A stretch of DNA of 64,000 nt from Paenibacillus stellifer (GCF_000758685.1 NZ_CP009286.1:1270501-1334500), one strand, 5' to 3'. Numbered from the stretch's first letter, positions 27,529 through 36,443 are shown. The notes: generated by a model not told the origin, from the sequence alone. Numbers and translations are program-made.

Positions 27529-30500
27529 ATGAATGCTTGCATTCGATTCTCGATGAAGAATGTTGGGGTTATTTTTCTTATCATGTTGGCTGTTCTGGCC
27601 GGGGGGATCTATTCTACTCAATCAATGAGACTGGAACAACTACCGAATGTCGATATTCCGTATTTATACGTGACAATCCCTTATCCCGGAGCTACGCCCC
27701 AGCGATCGCTCGATGATATTGGGAAGCCTCTGGAATCGGCTATGCAGGATCTCCCTAACCTAAAGAATGTGTACACGTTTGCCGGCTCCAATTATCTAGC
27801 CCTGACACTTGAATTCGAGATGGGTCAGTCTATGGACGAAGCCATAAAGAATGTCAACGGCGTCATTGCCTCGACCACCCTTCCGGGAGAGGCTCAGAAG
27901 GCCATTATTGACAAAGCGGGTCCCGGCGCCACCCCTATTTACTCATTTGCCGTCTCTGCCAACCAGGACCCGGCAGTCATTAAGCAATATGTTCAAAGCT
28001 CGATCGAGCCTTCCCTGTCGGCAATCCATGGCATCGACCAGATTGAGATTAACGGATCCGCTGACAAGAAGATTTCCGTTCGGGTGGATGAATCGAAACT
28101 GCAACAAGAGCATTTAAATTTGGACACGGTCAAGCAAATGCTTCTCGCAAATAATCTCTCGATCCCGGCCGGTCAGATGAATGATCAGGATCAAACATTA
28201 AATGTTGAGGCGGGCTCCCAAATCGGGAGTTTAACGGAGCTGGAGCAGCTGCCGCTATTAGCCTCCGGGCCGGCGGACGCGGGTTCCGCCAAGCCATATC
28301 ACACTGTAAAGCTGAAGGATATCGCGGCCATATCCTATTCCGCAGGCAATAATGAAACGATGGCGCGTCTTAACGGCAAGCAGGCCATAATCATTAACAT
28401 CAAGAGTCAGCCGGGTTCCAACACCGTCGAGATTGCCAAGCAAGTGAATAGAAGTCTTACATCTCTGTCTCTTCCGGCAGGCTACAAAATAGAAAAGCTG
28501 CGGGACAATTCCGTCCTGATCAAGAAATCAGTGGAAGGCATGCTCCGGGAGGTGCTGCTGGGTACCTTGTTTGCCGTCATTGTCACCTTTGTATTCCTGC
28601 GCAATATTAGAGCCACATTGGTCGCTATTCTCTCTATACCGATCTCTGTATTGGCCACGATGATCATGATTAACGCATTGGGCTTCACGTTTAATATCAT
28701 GACGCTGGCGGGCGTTGCTGTCGCTGTCGGCCGAGTCGTCGATGATTCTATAGTGGTAATCGAGAACATCTACCGCCGTCTGAACATCGAGACCATGCGC
28801 ACTTGGGATTTGATTGTAACAGCGACAACCGAGGTAGGGCAAGCCGTCACATCCTCCACTATTACCACTATCGCAGTATTTGGCCCTCTGTCGTTCGTGC
28901 CGGGGATTGTCGGCAAGTTCTTTGCTCCTTTTGGTGTCACTGTCATTATCGCACTGGCCTTCTCACTTATTGTATCCGTGACGGTTGTTCCGCTGTTGGC
29001 GCGCCTATTTCTGCTCAAGACCAAACCGCTGTCTCACGCGAAGGAAACTGGGCTTCAGCGTGTGTACAGAGGGGTGCTAACCTGGTCACTGAGCCATAAG
29101 CTGGCTATTCTGCTTATTTCGGTCGCACTATTCGGAAGCTCGGTTATTCTCGTTCCGAATATTCCGATGAACTTTCTGCCTAACGAGAAGACGGTATCTT
29201 ACGGTCTGGACATCACATTACCTGCGGGAAACTCTCTGGACAAATCGAATGAAGTCGCCAAAGAAGTGGAGAACGATTTAAAGGCAATGCCAATTGTTCA
29301 AAGCTATCAGACGAACGTGGGAAGCGAGTCTGTGAACATATCCATTGAGCTGGATACGGATGCTTCCAAGAACGACATCAAGTCTTTTGAAGATGATGTC
29401 CGGCAGAAGACATCAGCGCTTGGAGAAGGGATTCAGACGGCACTCACGCAAGAAGGACTGACATCGGGGTCGGGAAATCTGGCTCTTGTAGTCAAGGGCT
29501 CTGATGCAAAAACATTGCAAGGTGCCTCCGAGCAAATACTGGGCGCTATAAAGAATGTTCCTCATTTAGCGGATGTGGCTTCCAACTTACAGGCTACGCG
29601 CCATGAGTTGTCCATTCAGGTAGACCCCGATAAGGCTGCCGAACAAGGACTTAATCCGGCTTTGGTAGCTGCAAAGGTTAGATCCCAGCTTGATGGAGAT
29701 ACGATAGGCAAGATCACGCTGGATGGGCAGCCGACTGATCTGTTATTAGGCCTTAATAACAAGGATTACAGCCAGATCAACAGGATTGGATCGCTTCCCG
29801 TAACGAATATTGTGAACCAGCAGGTTGCAATTGGGGATGTTGCCAGGATCGAGCAGGTTTCTGTTGTCAGCACGATTCAAAGACAAAACCAGGTCGAATT
29901 TGTGATGATAACCGGGCATATGACTTCAGAGGATACAGCGGCTATTCAGAATGAAGTAAAGTCCAGAATAGAGGCGCTCAAGCTGCCCGGGAACGTCAGC
30001 TACTCATTTGAAGGCGATTCGAAAGAAATGAATGAAGGGTTCCAGAACATGGCGATCGCGATGGCCATAGCCATTCTGTTAGTTTATTCCGTTATGATGG
30101 TTACCTTTGGAGAAATGCTCGCTCCGTTAGCCATTTTATTCTCGCTCCCGTTTATTTTTACCGGAGGAATATTTGGTTTGTTTATAACGAATGAGGCTCT
30201 GGGTATGCCGGCGTTGGTAGGCTTTTTGATGCTGATAGGTATTGTTGTCACCAATGCGATTGTCTATCTGGATCGGGTTATTCATAATCGCAAGAATGGA
30301 ATCGAACCGTTCGAAGCCCTTCTTGAAGCGGGAACAACAAGAATTCGCCCGATTCTGATGACCGCTATCGCGACACTGGGGGCTCTCATTCCGCTTGCTG
30401 TTTCAACGGACGGGGGGCTGGTGTCAAAATCTTTGGCTATCGTTGTTATTTCAGGCTTGACCACGTCCACGCTCTTGACGCTGGTTGTCGTTCCCGTCGC

Positions 30501-30591
30501 TTATTTGTCCTTGGATCGTCTCCGCAGCCGGCTGTTGAAGAATCACCCTGTTCAGCAGCAAGGTATTGAAGCAGTTCCCAAATTGCAGTAA
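27529..30591 (+). CDS. RND-family efflux pump, SwrC-like (lipopeptide self-resistance)
   Basis: About 1020 residues with the RND layout: helix 1 at residues 12-30, a large external loop, five helices from about 330, a second large loop and a final helix bundle. The conserved motif VGRVVDDSIVVIENIYRR in helix 4 carries the proton-relay aspartates. Gram-positive RND proteins of this type include SwrC/YerP, which exports surfactin. ATG 27529 overlaps the reach of the AAGGAGG placed in the tetR stop region, so the two genes form an operon. The position beside a lipopeptide-like synthetase operon points to self-resistance. Confidence 0.9.
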   Translation: MNACIRFSMKNVGVIFLIMLAVLAGGIYSTQSMRLEQLPNVDIPYLYVTIPYPGATPQRSLDDIGKPLESAMQDLPNLKNVYTFAGSNYLALTLEFEMGQSMDEAIKNVNGVIASTTLPGEAQKAIIDKAGPGATPIYSFAVSANQDPAVIKQYVQSSIEPSLSAIHGIDQIEINGSADKKISVRVDESKLQQEHLNLDTVKQMLLANNLSIPAGQMNDQDQTLNVEAGSQIGSLTELEQLPLLASGPADAGSAKPYHTVKLKDIAAISYSAGNNETMARLNGKQAIIINIKSQPGSNTVEIAKQVNRSLTSLSLPAGYKIEKLRDNSVLIKKSVEGMLREVLLGTLFAVIVTFVFLRNIRATLVAILSIPISVLATMIMINALGFTFNIMTLAGVAVAVGRVVDDSIVVIENIYRRLNIETMRTWDLIVTATTEVGQAVTSSTITTIAVFGPLSFVPGIVGKFFAPFGVTVIIALAFSLIVSVTVVPLLARLFLLKTKPLSHAKETGLQRVYRGVLTWSLSHKLAILLISVALFGSSVILVPNIPMNFLPNEKTVSYGLDITLPAGNSLDKSNEVAKEVENDLKAMPIVQSYQTNVGSESVNISIELDTDASKNDIKSFEDDVRQKTSALGEGIQTALTQEGLTSGSGNLALVVKGSDAKTLQGASEQILGAIKNVPHLADVASNLQATRHELSIQVDPDKAAEQGLNPALVAAKVRSQLDGDTIGKITLDGQPTDLLLGLNNKDYSQINRIGSLPVTNIVNQQVAIGDVARIEQVSVVSTIQRQNQVEFVMITGHMTSEDTAAIQNEVKSRIEALKLPGNVSYSFEGDSKEMNEGFQNMAIAMAIAILLVYSVMMVTFGEMLAPLAILFSLPFIFTGGIFGLFITNEALGMPALVGFLMLIGIVVTNAIVYLDRVIHNRKNGIEPFEALLEAGTTRIRPILMTAIATLGALIPLAVSTDGGLVSKSLAIVVISGLTTSTLLTLVVVPVAYLSLDRLRSRLLKNHPVQQQGIEAVPKLQ

Positions 30592-30632
30592 CGAATTATT
30601 AGCGGCATTATCAAAATCAGGATGAACATATG

Positions 30633-30670
30633 AGCCGCGCTTGATATCTTCCAAGATAACAAGCGCGGCT
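30633..30670 (+). terminator. Terminator hairpin after the RND pump
   Basis: The 11-bp arms AGCCGCGCTTG (30633-30643) and CAAGCGCGGCT (30660-30670) pair perfectly, and the loop contains further pairing. The following ATTTGTTG is only a weak T tract. Confidence 0.7.
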
Positions 30671-30843
30671 ATTTGTTGAGAGTAACCTTTTATGAAGCAC
30701 ACTCCTTAGCAATCTCACATGATCTGATCGCACTGCATGAAATCAGGAAGCACAGCCTAACAATTCCTCCAAGTCGCGTCCTCAGTATTATCAATATTCG
30801 ACAAAAAACGAAATTTCTCTAAAATTCCATGTCATTTTCCAAA

Positions 30844-30878
30844 TTTCGACAACGTTTTCAAGTCTATGATGTTAAAAT
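30844..30878 (+). promoter_or_regulatory. Promoter of the Agr-like locus with a TTTCGACAA box
   Basis: TTTCGACAA (30844-30852) starts 29 bp before a -10-like TAAAAT (30873-30878). The promoter of the single LytTR gene has the same box at exactly the same distance. A further TTCGACAA lies upstream at 30797-30804. No standard -35 is visible, which suits an activator-dependent promoter. I infer that the LytTR proteins encoded here bind the box. Confidence 0.5.
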
Positions 30879-30924
30879 AAGGAAGTATATTGTCGGTGAT
30901 TAGTCCGAGGGTGGTGATGCTGGA

Positions 30925-31632
30925 TTGCATGATCTTATATTTGTAGTTCTGGGAGTATTTGATGCCTTCGCGATGTTAGTCCTCATCCTCAAGCTGTACA
31001 TGCTTCCAGTGAGAGAATATTTGGGTAAAATCCTGATTTTCGCAGCGTTTATCGCTGTTTTCTCATATGTTATGAGGATTGTCCTGAAAGAGCCTAATTA
31101 TGATCTGCCTTTGCAGTACCTGCTGTTTATTTTGTTCCTTAGAGTAGGCCTGAAAATCAAGACTCATCTGGCTTCCTTTATAGCTGGAGCCGGTATATGT
31201 GCCTATGCTGTACTGCAGATGGGTATTTATTATTTCTACGATTGGACTCACTTGATGAATGCGTACATGTTGAAGGAGAACAACGGAAGCGTCTATTTGC
31301 TGCAAATTTCAACTATTGTGATTGCTCTCGTTATTTCCTGGGCGCTCATGAAATTCAACACAGGATTTTCGTTCATTATTTTACCTCCCCATGACTTCTT
31401 GACCAAAGAAAACTATTTCACCATCAGAAATCTGCTCGTCCTACTCGGCAGTTTGGCATCACTGATAACCAATTCTGTAACCGTCCTATTTCTGTACGAT
31501 GCCAATCCTTTGTGGCTGTTATTGACCTCTGCCATCACTTTAGGTTTATCATTTTATTTTTCGGGTTGGAGTGACCGGGATGATATTAGAAGAGCTGTCG
31601 AAGCGTATCGCAATAAGGATAAAAAAGCTTGA
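30925..31632 (+). CDS. Polytopic membrane protein, AgrC-sensor-like but without a kinase domain
   Basis: 235 residues made almost wholly of six or seven hydrophobic segments, ending in a short charged tail (DRDDIRRAVEAYRNKDKKA). Size, helix count and position before agrB resemble the peptide-sensing half of AgrC-type kinases, yet no DHp or ATPase domain follows, in this frame or as a separate gene. TTG 30925 is used because GAGGGTGG is about 10 bp upstream and other starts are out of frame. It overlaps agrB by 53 bp. The receptor role is inference; it might instead be an accessory or immunity-like membrane protein. Confidence 0.6.
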   Translation: MHDLIFVVLGVFDAFAMLVLILKLYMLPVREYLGKILIFAAFIAVFSYVMRIVLKEPNYDLPLQYLLFILFLRVGLKIKTHLASFIAGAGICAYAVLQMGIYYFYDWTHLMNAYMLKENNGSVYLLQISTIVIALVISWALMKFNTGFSFIILPPHDFLTKENYFTIRNLLVLLGSLASLITNSVTVLFLYDANPLWLLLTSAITLGLSFYFSGWSDRDDIRRAVEAYRNKDKKA

Positions 31633-32110
31633 TCCGGAGGGTCCTGGCTCGGTTGAGGTGCTAAGCTACGGGATTGGGTTAAAGTTGAACCTGTATTTCG
31701 GGATTATCTCCACAATTGTATTCGGGCTCTTGTTTAGCGATATTCTCCATTCGATTCTTGCGCTGGCTTCGTTTATGGTTCTTCGGAAGTTTTCCGGCGG
31801 TTTTCATTTGCCTATTACCGTATGCTCAATTGTTACAGGACTTGGAGCCGCACTTATTCCGCTGTTTACTTTGAGCCATGTAGCTATTCTGCTTTTGACA
31901 GGATTGTCTTTCCTGATCGCTTTACGGTATGCGCCGAATAATTATGAAGAGATTTACAATGTTAAGTTTGACGCTTGGTCGAAGTGGATTTCTCTCCTCA
32001 TTATTTCTTCTAATTTATATCTTAATTCTTCCATACTGGCACTTTCATTTATGATTCAATGTCTGCTTCTGCTTCCGATATACCCCAGGAAAGGAGGTGA
32101 ACAACAATGA
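31580..32110 (+). CDS. AgrB-like membrane endopeptidase
   Basis: About 176 residues with several membrane helices. The AgrB signature is clear: LRKFSGGFHLPITVC, where His and Cys form the catalytic pair that cuts and cyclises the AgrD precursor. The His-Cys distance is six positions, one less than the seven of Staphylococcus aureus AgrB (His77, Cys84). ATG 31580 has GGAG about 9 bp upstream; GTG 31571 is the alternative. The stop overlaps the start of the peptide gene (ATGA), so the two are coupled. Confidence 0.88.
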   Translation: MILEELSKRIAIRIKKLDPEGPGSVEVLSYGIGLKLNLYFGIISTIVFGLLFSDILHSILALASFMVLRKFSGGFHLPITVCSIVTGLGAALIPLFTLSHVAILLLTGLSFLIALRYAPNNYEEIYNVKFDAWSKWISLLIISSNLYLNSSILALSFMIQCLLLLPIYPRKGGEQQ

Positions 32111-32232
32111 AAAAAGCACTGGCACGCTTTATGGCTGAAAAAATCGTGAAGTCTGCAACAAAGTCTTCCAGAAGCCGCAAGTCCATCGCAGGATCTCTTC
32201 CAGTTCCAAGCGAATTGAAAAAAGGCGAATAG
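32107..32232 (+). CDS. AgrD-like pro-peptide without cysteine
   Basis: 41 residues behind a very strong AAAGGAGGTGAAC. The N-terminal half is cationic and amphipathic (MKKALARFMAEKIVKSATK). A Ser/Arg-rich middle follows, and the end SLPVPSELKKGE matches the conserved AgrD recognition tail (P.EL.K). Ordinary AgrD peptides have a Cys, or rarely a Ser, that forms the ring. Here no Cys is present, and serines of SRKSIAGS are the only candidates for a lactone. The gene lies between agrB, which it overlaps by 4 bp, and a LytTR gene 4 bp downstream. Confidence 0.82.
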   Translation: MKKALARFMAEKIVKSATKSSRSRKSIAGSLPVPSELKKGE

Positions 32233-32236
32233 CAGC

Positions 32237-32968
32237 ATGAAGGAACCACGCAAAATAGTCGGGGTACAGGTATCTCAGCCTGCCGACGGTATTTCGCAGT
32301 TTTACTTTAAGGAAGACGACATCATGAGCATCGAAATGTGGAAGCCGAAAAAAAATTACAGTGTTCCGATTTTCCATACGAGAACCGGCACCTTCACGGT
32401 GCTGACGACGCTGGAGGAATGCAGTATTGCTTTTTCGGCTTTCCTCTCCCTGGATACGTGGAATCTGGTCAATTTGCGAAAAGGTGAAAGACTGGAGACC
32501 GGGACATTCGGGGGGCGCTTGTATTTTCAGGGTTCTTCGCAGTATACCGGGGTTAACCTCAAAAGTATTGGCATGTGGGAGGAACTTGCGGCCAAGGCCA
32601 GGGAGGCCGAGGAGGACGACCGGGATATTTTTGTGAACCGGATCGACGAATTCGGCAAGCTGGAAGAGGGACAATTTATCCGCGCCAGTGAAGTCTTCTA
32701 TGTGGATACCTGGGAGCCCAAGCGGAATTATCATGTCCCCCGGTTCTATACGAAGGACGGCAGTTATTCGGCCGGATTGACCTTCCAGAGCTGCAGGGAA
32801 GCGATGCCCCATCTGTTCCCGGCGTATAATGGCAGTCTCATTAACCTGGACCTGATCGAACGAATTGAGGAGAAAATATACGGCGATATTGTATATTTCA
32901 AAGACAGTTCCCACAAGACGGGGATCGCCCGCAGCAAGGCCAAATACTTAAAAAGCATTCTTCCCTGA
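32237..32968 (+). CDS. Tandem LytTR-type DNA-binding protein without a receiver domain
   Basis: 243 residues containing two related halves. MWKPKKNYSVPIFHTRTG in the first half corresponds to TWEPKRNYHVPRFYTKDG in the second, and each is followed by a NLVNL/SLINL strand and a YFQGSS/YFKDSS turn. The pattern is that of the LytTR DNA-binding fold used by AgrA and ComE. There is no receiver domain and no phosphoacceptor. It begins 4 bp after the peptide gene with only a weak ribosome site, so translation is probably coupled. It is the likely transcription factor of the locus; how it senses the signal is not evident. Confidence 0.75.
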   Translation: MKEPRKIVGVQVSQPADGISQFYFKEDDIMSIEMWKPKKNYSVPIFHTRTGTFTVLTTLEECSIAFSAFLSLDTWNLVNLRKGERLETGTFGGRLYFQGSSQYTGVNLKSIGMWEELAAKAREAEEDDRDIFVNRIDEFGKLEEGQFIRASEVFYVDTWEPKRNYHVPRFYTKDGSYSAGLTFQSCREAMPHLFPAYNGSLINLDLIERIEEKIYGDIVYFKDSSHKTGIARSKAKYLKSILP

Positions 32969-33008
32969 TAACCCTCTTCTCCCAAGTGAGATGAGGGTTA
33001 TTATATTT
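32968..33008 (+). terminator. Rho-independent terminator of the Agr-like operon
   Basis: The arms ATAACCCTC (32968-32976) and GAGGGTTAT (32993-33001) have a second inner pairing TCTC/GAGA and a T-rich tail. It overlaps the end of the tandem LytTR gene. Confidence 0.78.
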
Positions 33009-33063
33009 GGGCAAATTTGTCAAGAAAAATCTGACCTAGGATAGCACTGAAATTTCCGATCTA

Positions 33064-33098
33064 TTTCGACAAATTACTTTAAAGCAGTAGGTTACACT
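33064..33098 (+). promoter_or_regulatory. Promoter of the single LytTR gene with the same TTTCGACAA box
   Basis: TTTCGACAA (33064-33072) starts 29 bp before TACACT (33093-33098), the same spacing as in front of the Agr-like operon. TTTCC lies a few bases upstream of the box in both cases. Confidence 0.5.
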
Positions 33099-33142
33099 AT
33101 AGAACAAGCTATTTTACTGTCTTAGGGGAACGGAGAGATCGA

Positions 33143-33523
33143 ATGCTTAGCCTGACGGTCACGGAGGATGAAAATGGGGCGGGAATCCAGCCGGTGTCAG
33201 TCGATGACATTTTGTTTTTGCAGACCAATATGAAAGCTCTCGTGGAGGTCCACACCAGGGAAGGGAAATATTATACCGTAGGGCCGCTGCGGTTCTGGGA
33301 AAGCGCGTTTGCGCAGGGGGGCTTTCAGTTTGTCCGTCTGGACAGAGGGGTGCTGGCCAACCTGGAGCAGATTAAATGCATTAATACGACGTTGAAGTTC
33401 GCGTACTTCGATTATCCGGTAACCAACCGGACCAAATACTGCATGATGTCCGATGGAAGATATAAAGCCATTATGGAGGAGCTTCCTGCCGATATTCCGC
33501 GGATTGAAACCATATTGGATTAA
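33143..33523 (+). CDS. Single-domain LytTR-family protein
   Basis: 126 residues that are little more than one LytTR domain: VDDILFLQTNMKALVEVHTREGK, then the FQFVRLDRGVLANLEQI strand pair. It resembles the halves of the tandem LytTR protein upstream and also lacks a receiver. ATG 33143 follows GGGAACGGAGAG. It has its own promoter with the shared box, so it may be a target and a co-regulator of the Agr-like locus. Confidence 0.72.
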   Translation: MLSLTVTEDENGAGIQPVSVDDILFLQTNMKALVEVHTREGKYYTVGPLRFWESAFAQGGFQFVRLDRGVLANLEQIKCINTTLKFAYFDYPVTNRTKYCMMSDGRYKAIMEELPADIPRIETILD

Positions 33524-33525
33524 AT

Positions 33526-33570
33526 AAAAAGGGACCGCTGATGGATTAAATCCTCAGCGGTCCCTTTAAT
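33526..33570. terminator. Bidirectional terminator
   Basis: The 14-bp arms AAAGGGACCGCTGA (33528-33541) and TCAGCGGTCCCTTT (33554-33567) separate the LytTR gene from the convergent SLH gene, with A and T tracts on the two sides. Confidence 0.9.
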
Positions 33571-33590
33571 TGAAGCCTGTTCAATCGCTA

Positions 33591-36443
33591 TTAGTGAGTA
33601 GCATCCCAAATGGCTTCGTTCAGCAGATAGAGGGCATTGATATAATCCTCGGTTGTAGACTGCGGATCGATAAACACGGCTTGCGCATCCGCAGCGCTGG
33701 CTGCGACCACAGTGTTGTCAATGGTGCCAGCCACGGCAATGCTGCCTTGAAGTGCTGTGCGTACATCCGGAACGGTCAGGATAATGTACTTGGTTACAAT
33801 GGAAGAGCCGCGTTTCAGCTCAAGCGAAACCTTGTACTGCACAGGACTGCTTGTACCATTGAAATGCTGGAGCTTCACAGCACCGTCTGTGTAATCCAGA
33901 TACACATCGGAGCTTACCGTTCCGACCGGCTGAATGCCCAGAACGTTAAGCGTAATATCTGCCGGAACCTGTACTCCAGGACTGTTCAGATAGACGTTCT
34001 GGTAGACGGCTTGGGTTACCGGCACCGTAAAGTCAGTGTAGACCGTATTGGCGACAGTCACCAGCTCATTGTAAGCCGCTTCGCTGATGTAATCGACATT
34101 AGTGGATACGCTGCTTTGACCGAAGGCATCCTTCCGGTAAAGACTGAGAGTACCGCCTTCGCTCTTGAGATTCAGATTCGTGAACGTTACCGTGTCGGAC
34201 TCTGCGGTTGCAGGAGCGGAAATTAACCCGTTGGCATTCCCTGTGCTCAGAACAACTTGCTCACCAGGAGCAAGACCGCTAACCTTAACGACGTCAGTTG
34301 CATCGGAGTTGTTCTCCACATGAACGGCACTTGGATCAATAGGTTCTATTCCACCTGGATTGGTAACGACAGGCAGCGAGTTAACCAATGTGTTGGTGTC
34401 ATTGAAGGACAGGTTGCCGGCCGAGATCGTCAGATCAAATACATGCCAGTTCAGTTCTGGACTGCTTCCGGCCGGGATGTTGTAGGTCTTGACCGGTGTT
34501 ACGCTCGCACCGCTGTAGACTTCTACCTTTGCACCGGAAGCCGTAAGGGTATAGGCGCTATTCGGTCCGTTGCCGCTAAAGTTATGGACGTAGAACTGAT
34601 AGGTGCCGTCAAGCTGCTTGCGGATCGTAGTGGTCTCTGGGCCGTAGGAATCCACGTCATCATGGTCCAGATCGGCGTAGAGCTCGCCCTGATAGCTGTA
34701 TTTCTTGTCGGCGTACCAGGTATGGAACGTCCGTCCGTCCGGAGTAGGTCCGAACAAGTGGGAGTCCTCGTCATTAGGGTTTTCGTTCCAGGTCAGCACG
34801 ATCCGGATTTCATCGGCTTTCGGAATGCGGATTGCCGTGGCATCCTGTCCGAAGTTCTTGTAGTCGCTTAAGGATACGCCGACTACATATGTTGTAATGA
34901 AGCCGTCTTTAACCAGTTCGCCGGTGTAGATGCCGGGTGCAAGATTGGCAAAGTAATGACCGTACACATCCGTAACCACGGTTGCGGCGATTTCGCCTGT
35001 AGTGGTTCCGAGGCCTCTGCGGAAGTTGATTGTCATATCCGCAACAGGTTTGTTGTCCACATCGGTGATGGTGCCTTCAAAGCCGTAGACGGTATCGGTG
35101 ACCGAACCGCCGGAGCCGCCGACTGGAACGCCAACCGATACGGTTACATTCGGAGCCGTAATGACTTGACCAGGCGTCTGGGCGATCGTTGAGCCCGATG
35201 TATTGACGTATGCCGTTCCGATGGTGCCCTGGCCGATGACATGAGCGATTGCGTTCAGGACCAGAGTCTGTACGCTTGTTCCGGCGGCCAGATCAATGAT
35301 CGTATTGCCGGCTGTTGGGGCAACCTGCAGATTCTGCACGGAGCCGGAGGTCAGGCTGACGTGGATAGATGTTGCAAAGATATCTACCGTGTTGAAATTC
35401 CCCGCCAATTCAACTTGAGCGCCTACCGGAATCAGATCGGAGAGGCTGACATTGCCGAAGCCGCTGCCGCTGCCCGATTCCTGCAGAAGGGCGCCGGATT
35501 GAAGCGTAATCTGCTGTACCGAGGTGGATCCTTCGGTAACGATGCGGATGCTTCCGTCTTTCTTGTTCACGATGACAGTTACGAGAACGGAATCGTCAAC
35601 GTGAATACTGTTCTTGCCGCCGCCGTTAATGACGGCTGTACCCTTAACGGTGACGTTCTTCAGCGTGATATCACCTTTGCCGACATTCTCGCCGATAATC
35701 AGATTACCGTTGATGACGGTGTTGCGAAGGGTGATATCCGGAGCATTCAGATACACGGAGCCGTTAACGGTAACAGTGCCGGTCTCCGGTCCGTACGTGC
35801 CCGCCTTATCATACACGACGGACTGGCTGCTTGCGCGAAGCTTCAGCGCCCGGTCGAGAACAACGACAGCTTCGGCGCGTGTAGCGGTCTGCTGCGGTCT
35901 GAATTTGCCGCCAGATCCCTGCATGAGACCGGCCTCAGCGACAGCTGTGATGGAATCCTTGCTCCAGGCATGGCTGGCGACAAGATCCGTGAAGCCCGTA
36001 TTCGAAGCCGAAGCGTTCAGCTTCAGCAGAGATGCTACGATGACAGCCAGCTCTTCACGGGTAATGGATTTGTTCGGTTTGAAGGTCTGGTCGCTATATC
36101 CTTTTATGTAGGCCGCAGCGGATGCTTTGGAAATTTCGTTATAGTACCAGGCGCCGTTCTTGACATCCTTGAATGAGATGGAGGCGATTTCATTAAATCC
36201 GAACGAATGGTTAACGAGAGCCGTAAATTCTGCGCGGGTAATCTGGTTATCCGGCTTGAGCGAACCATCCTGGTAGCCGGAGATCAGTCCTTGCGACTTC
36301 CACTGCTCCAGTACATCTGCTGCCCAATGCCCGGCCGTATCAGTTGCACCTGTGGCCGGCTTCGATGTGTCGGCGGCAAATGCCTGACCGAACGAGGCCA
36401 GAACCAGGCACAAGGTCAAGACCAGCATCATGCTCCTCTTCAT
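33591..36443 (-). CDS. SLH-domain cell-surface protein with CarboxypepD-reg-like and YfaP/DUF2135-like domains
   Basis: About 950 residues. A signal peptide (MKRSMMLVLTLCLVLASFGQ, cleavage after AFA) is followed by three SLH repeats (about 35-200) for binding pyruvylated wall polymer. Next is a Thr/Val-rich repetitive beta region (about 210-440), a carboxypeptidase-regulatory-like beta sandwich (about 455-530), a segment with LTWNENPNDEDSHLFGP and LDHDDVDSYGPET typical of YfaP/DUF2135 proteins (about 545-640), and beta-rich C-terminal parts. ATG 36443 is chosen because the signal peptide begins there; the frame is open to GTG 36479. The repetitive beta region suggests a surface-exposed stalk. 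The substrate is unknown. Confidence 0.85.
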   Translation of the reverse strand: MKRSMMLVLTLCLVLASFGQAFAADTSKPATGATDTAGHWAADVLEQWKSQGLISGYQDGSLKPDNQITRAEFTALVNHSFGFNEIASISFKDVKNGAWYYNEISKASAAAYIKGYSDQTFKPNKSITREELAVIVASLLKLNASASNTGFTDLVASHAWSKDSITAVAEAGLMQGSGGKFRPQQTATRAEAVVVLDRALKLRASSQSVVYDKAGTYGPETGTVTVNGSVYLNAPDITLRNTVINGNLIIGENVGKGDITLKNVTVKGTAVINGGGKNSIHVDDSVLVTVIVNKKDGSIRIVTEGSTSVQQITLQSGALLQESGSGSGFGNVSLSDLIPVGAQVELAGNFNTVDIFATSIHVSLTSGSVQNLQVAPTAGNTIIDLAAGTSVQTLVLNAIAHVIGQGTIGTAYVNTSGSTIAQTPGQVITAPNVTVSVGVPVGGSGGSVTDTVYGFEGTITDVDNKPVADMTINFRRGLGTTTGEIAATVVTDVYGHYFANLAPGIYTGELVKDGFITTYVVGVSLSDYKNFGQDATAIRIPKADEIRIVLTWNENPNDEDSHLFGPTPDGRTFHTWYADKKYSYQGELYADLDHDDVDSYGPETTTIRKQLDGTYQFYVHNFSGNGPNSAYTLTASGAKVEVYSGASVTPVKTYNIPAGSSPELNWHVFDLTISAGNLSFNDTNTLVNSLPVVTNPGGIEPIDPSAVHVENNSDATDVVKVSGLAPGEQVVLSTGNANGLISAPATAESDTVTFTNLNLKSEGGTLSLYRKDAFGQSSVSTNVDYISEAAYNELVTVANTVYTDFTVPVTQAVYQNVYLNSPGVQVPADITLNVLGIQPVGTVSSDVYLDYTDGAVKLQHFNGTSSPVQYKVSLELKRGSSIVTKYIILTVPDVRTALQGSIAVAGTIDNTVVAASAADAQAVFIDPQSTTEDYINALYLLNEAIWDATH

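Noticed and set aside
33570..36176. Several long plus-strand frames opposite the SLH gene
   Set aside because: The minus-strand gene has a signal peptide, SLH repeats and a terminator. The plus-strand frames are low in family-like motifs and broken into pieces.
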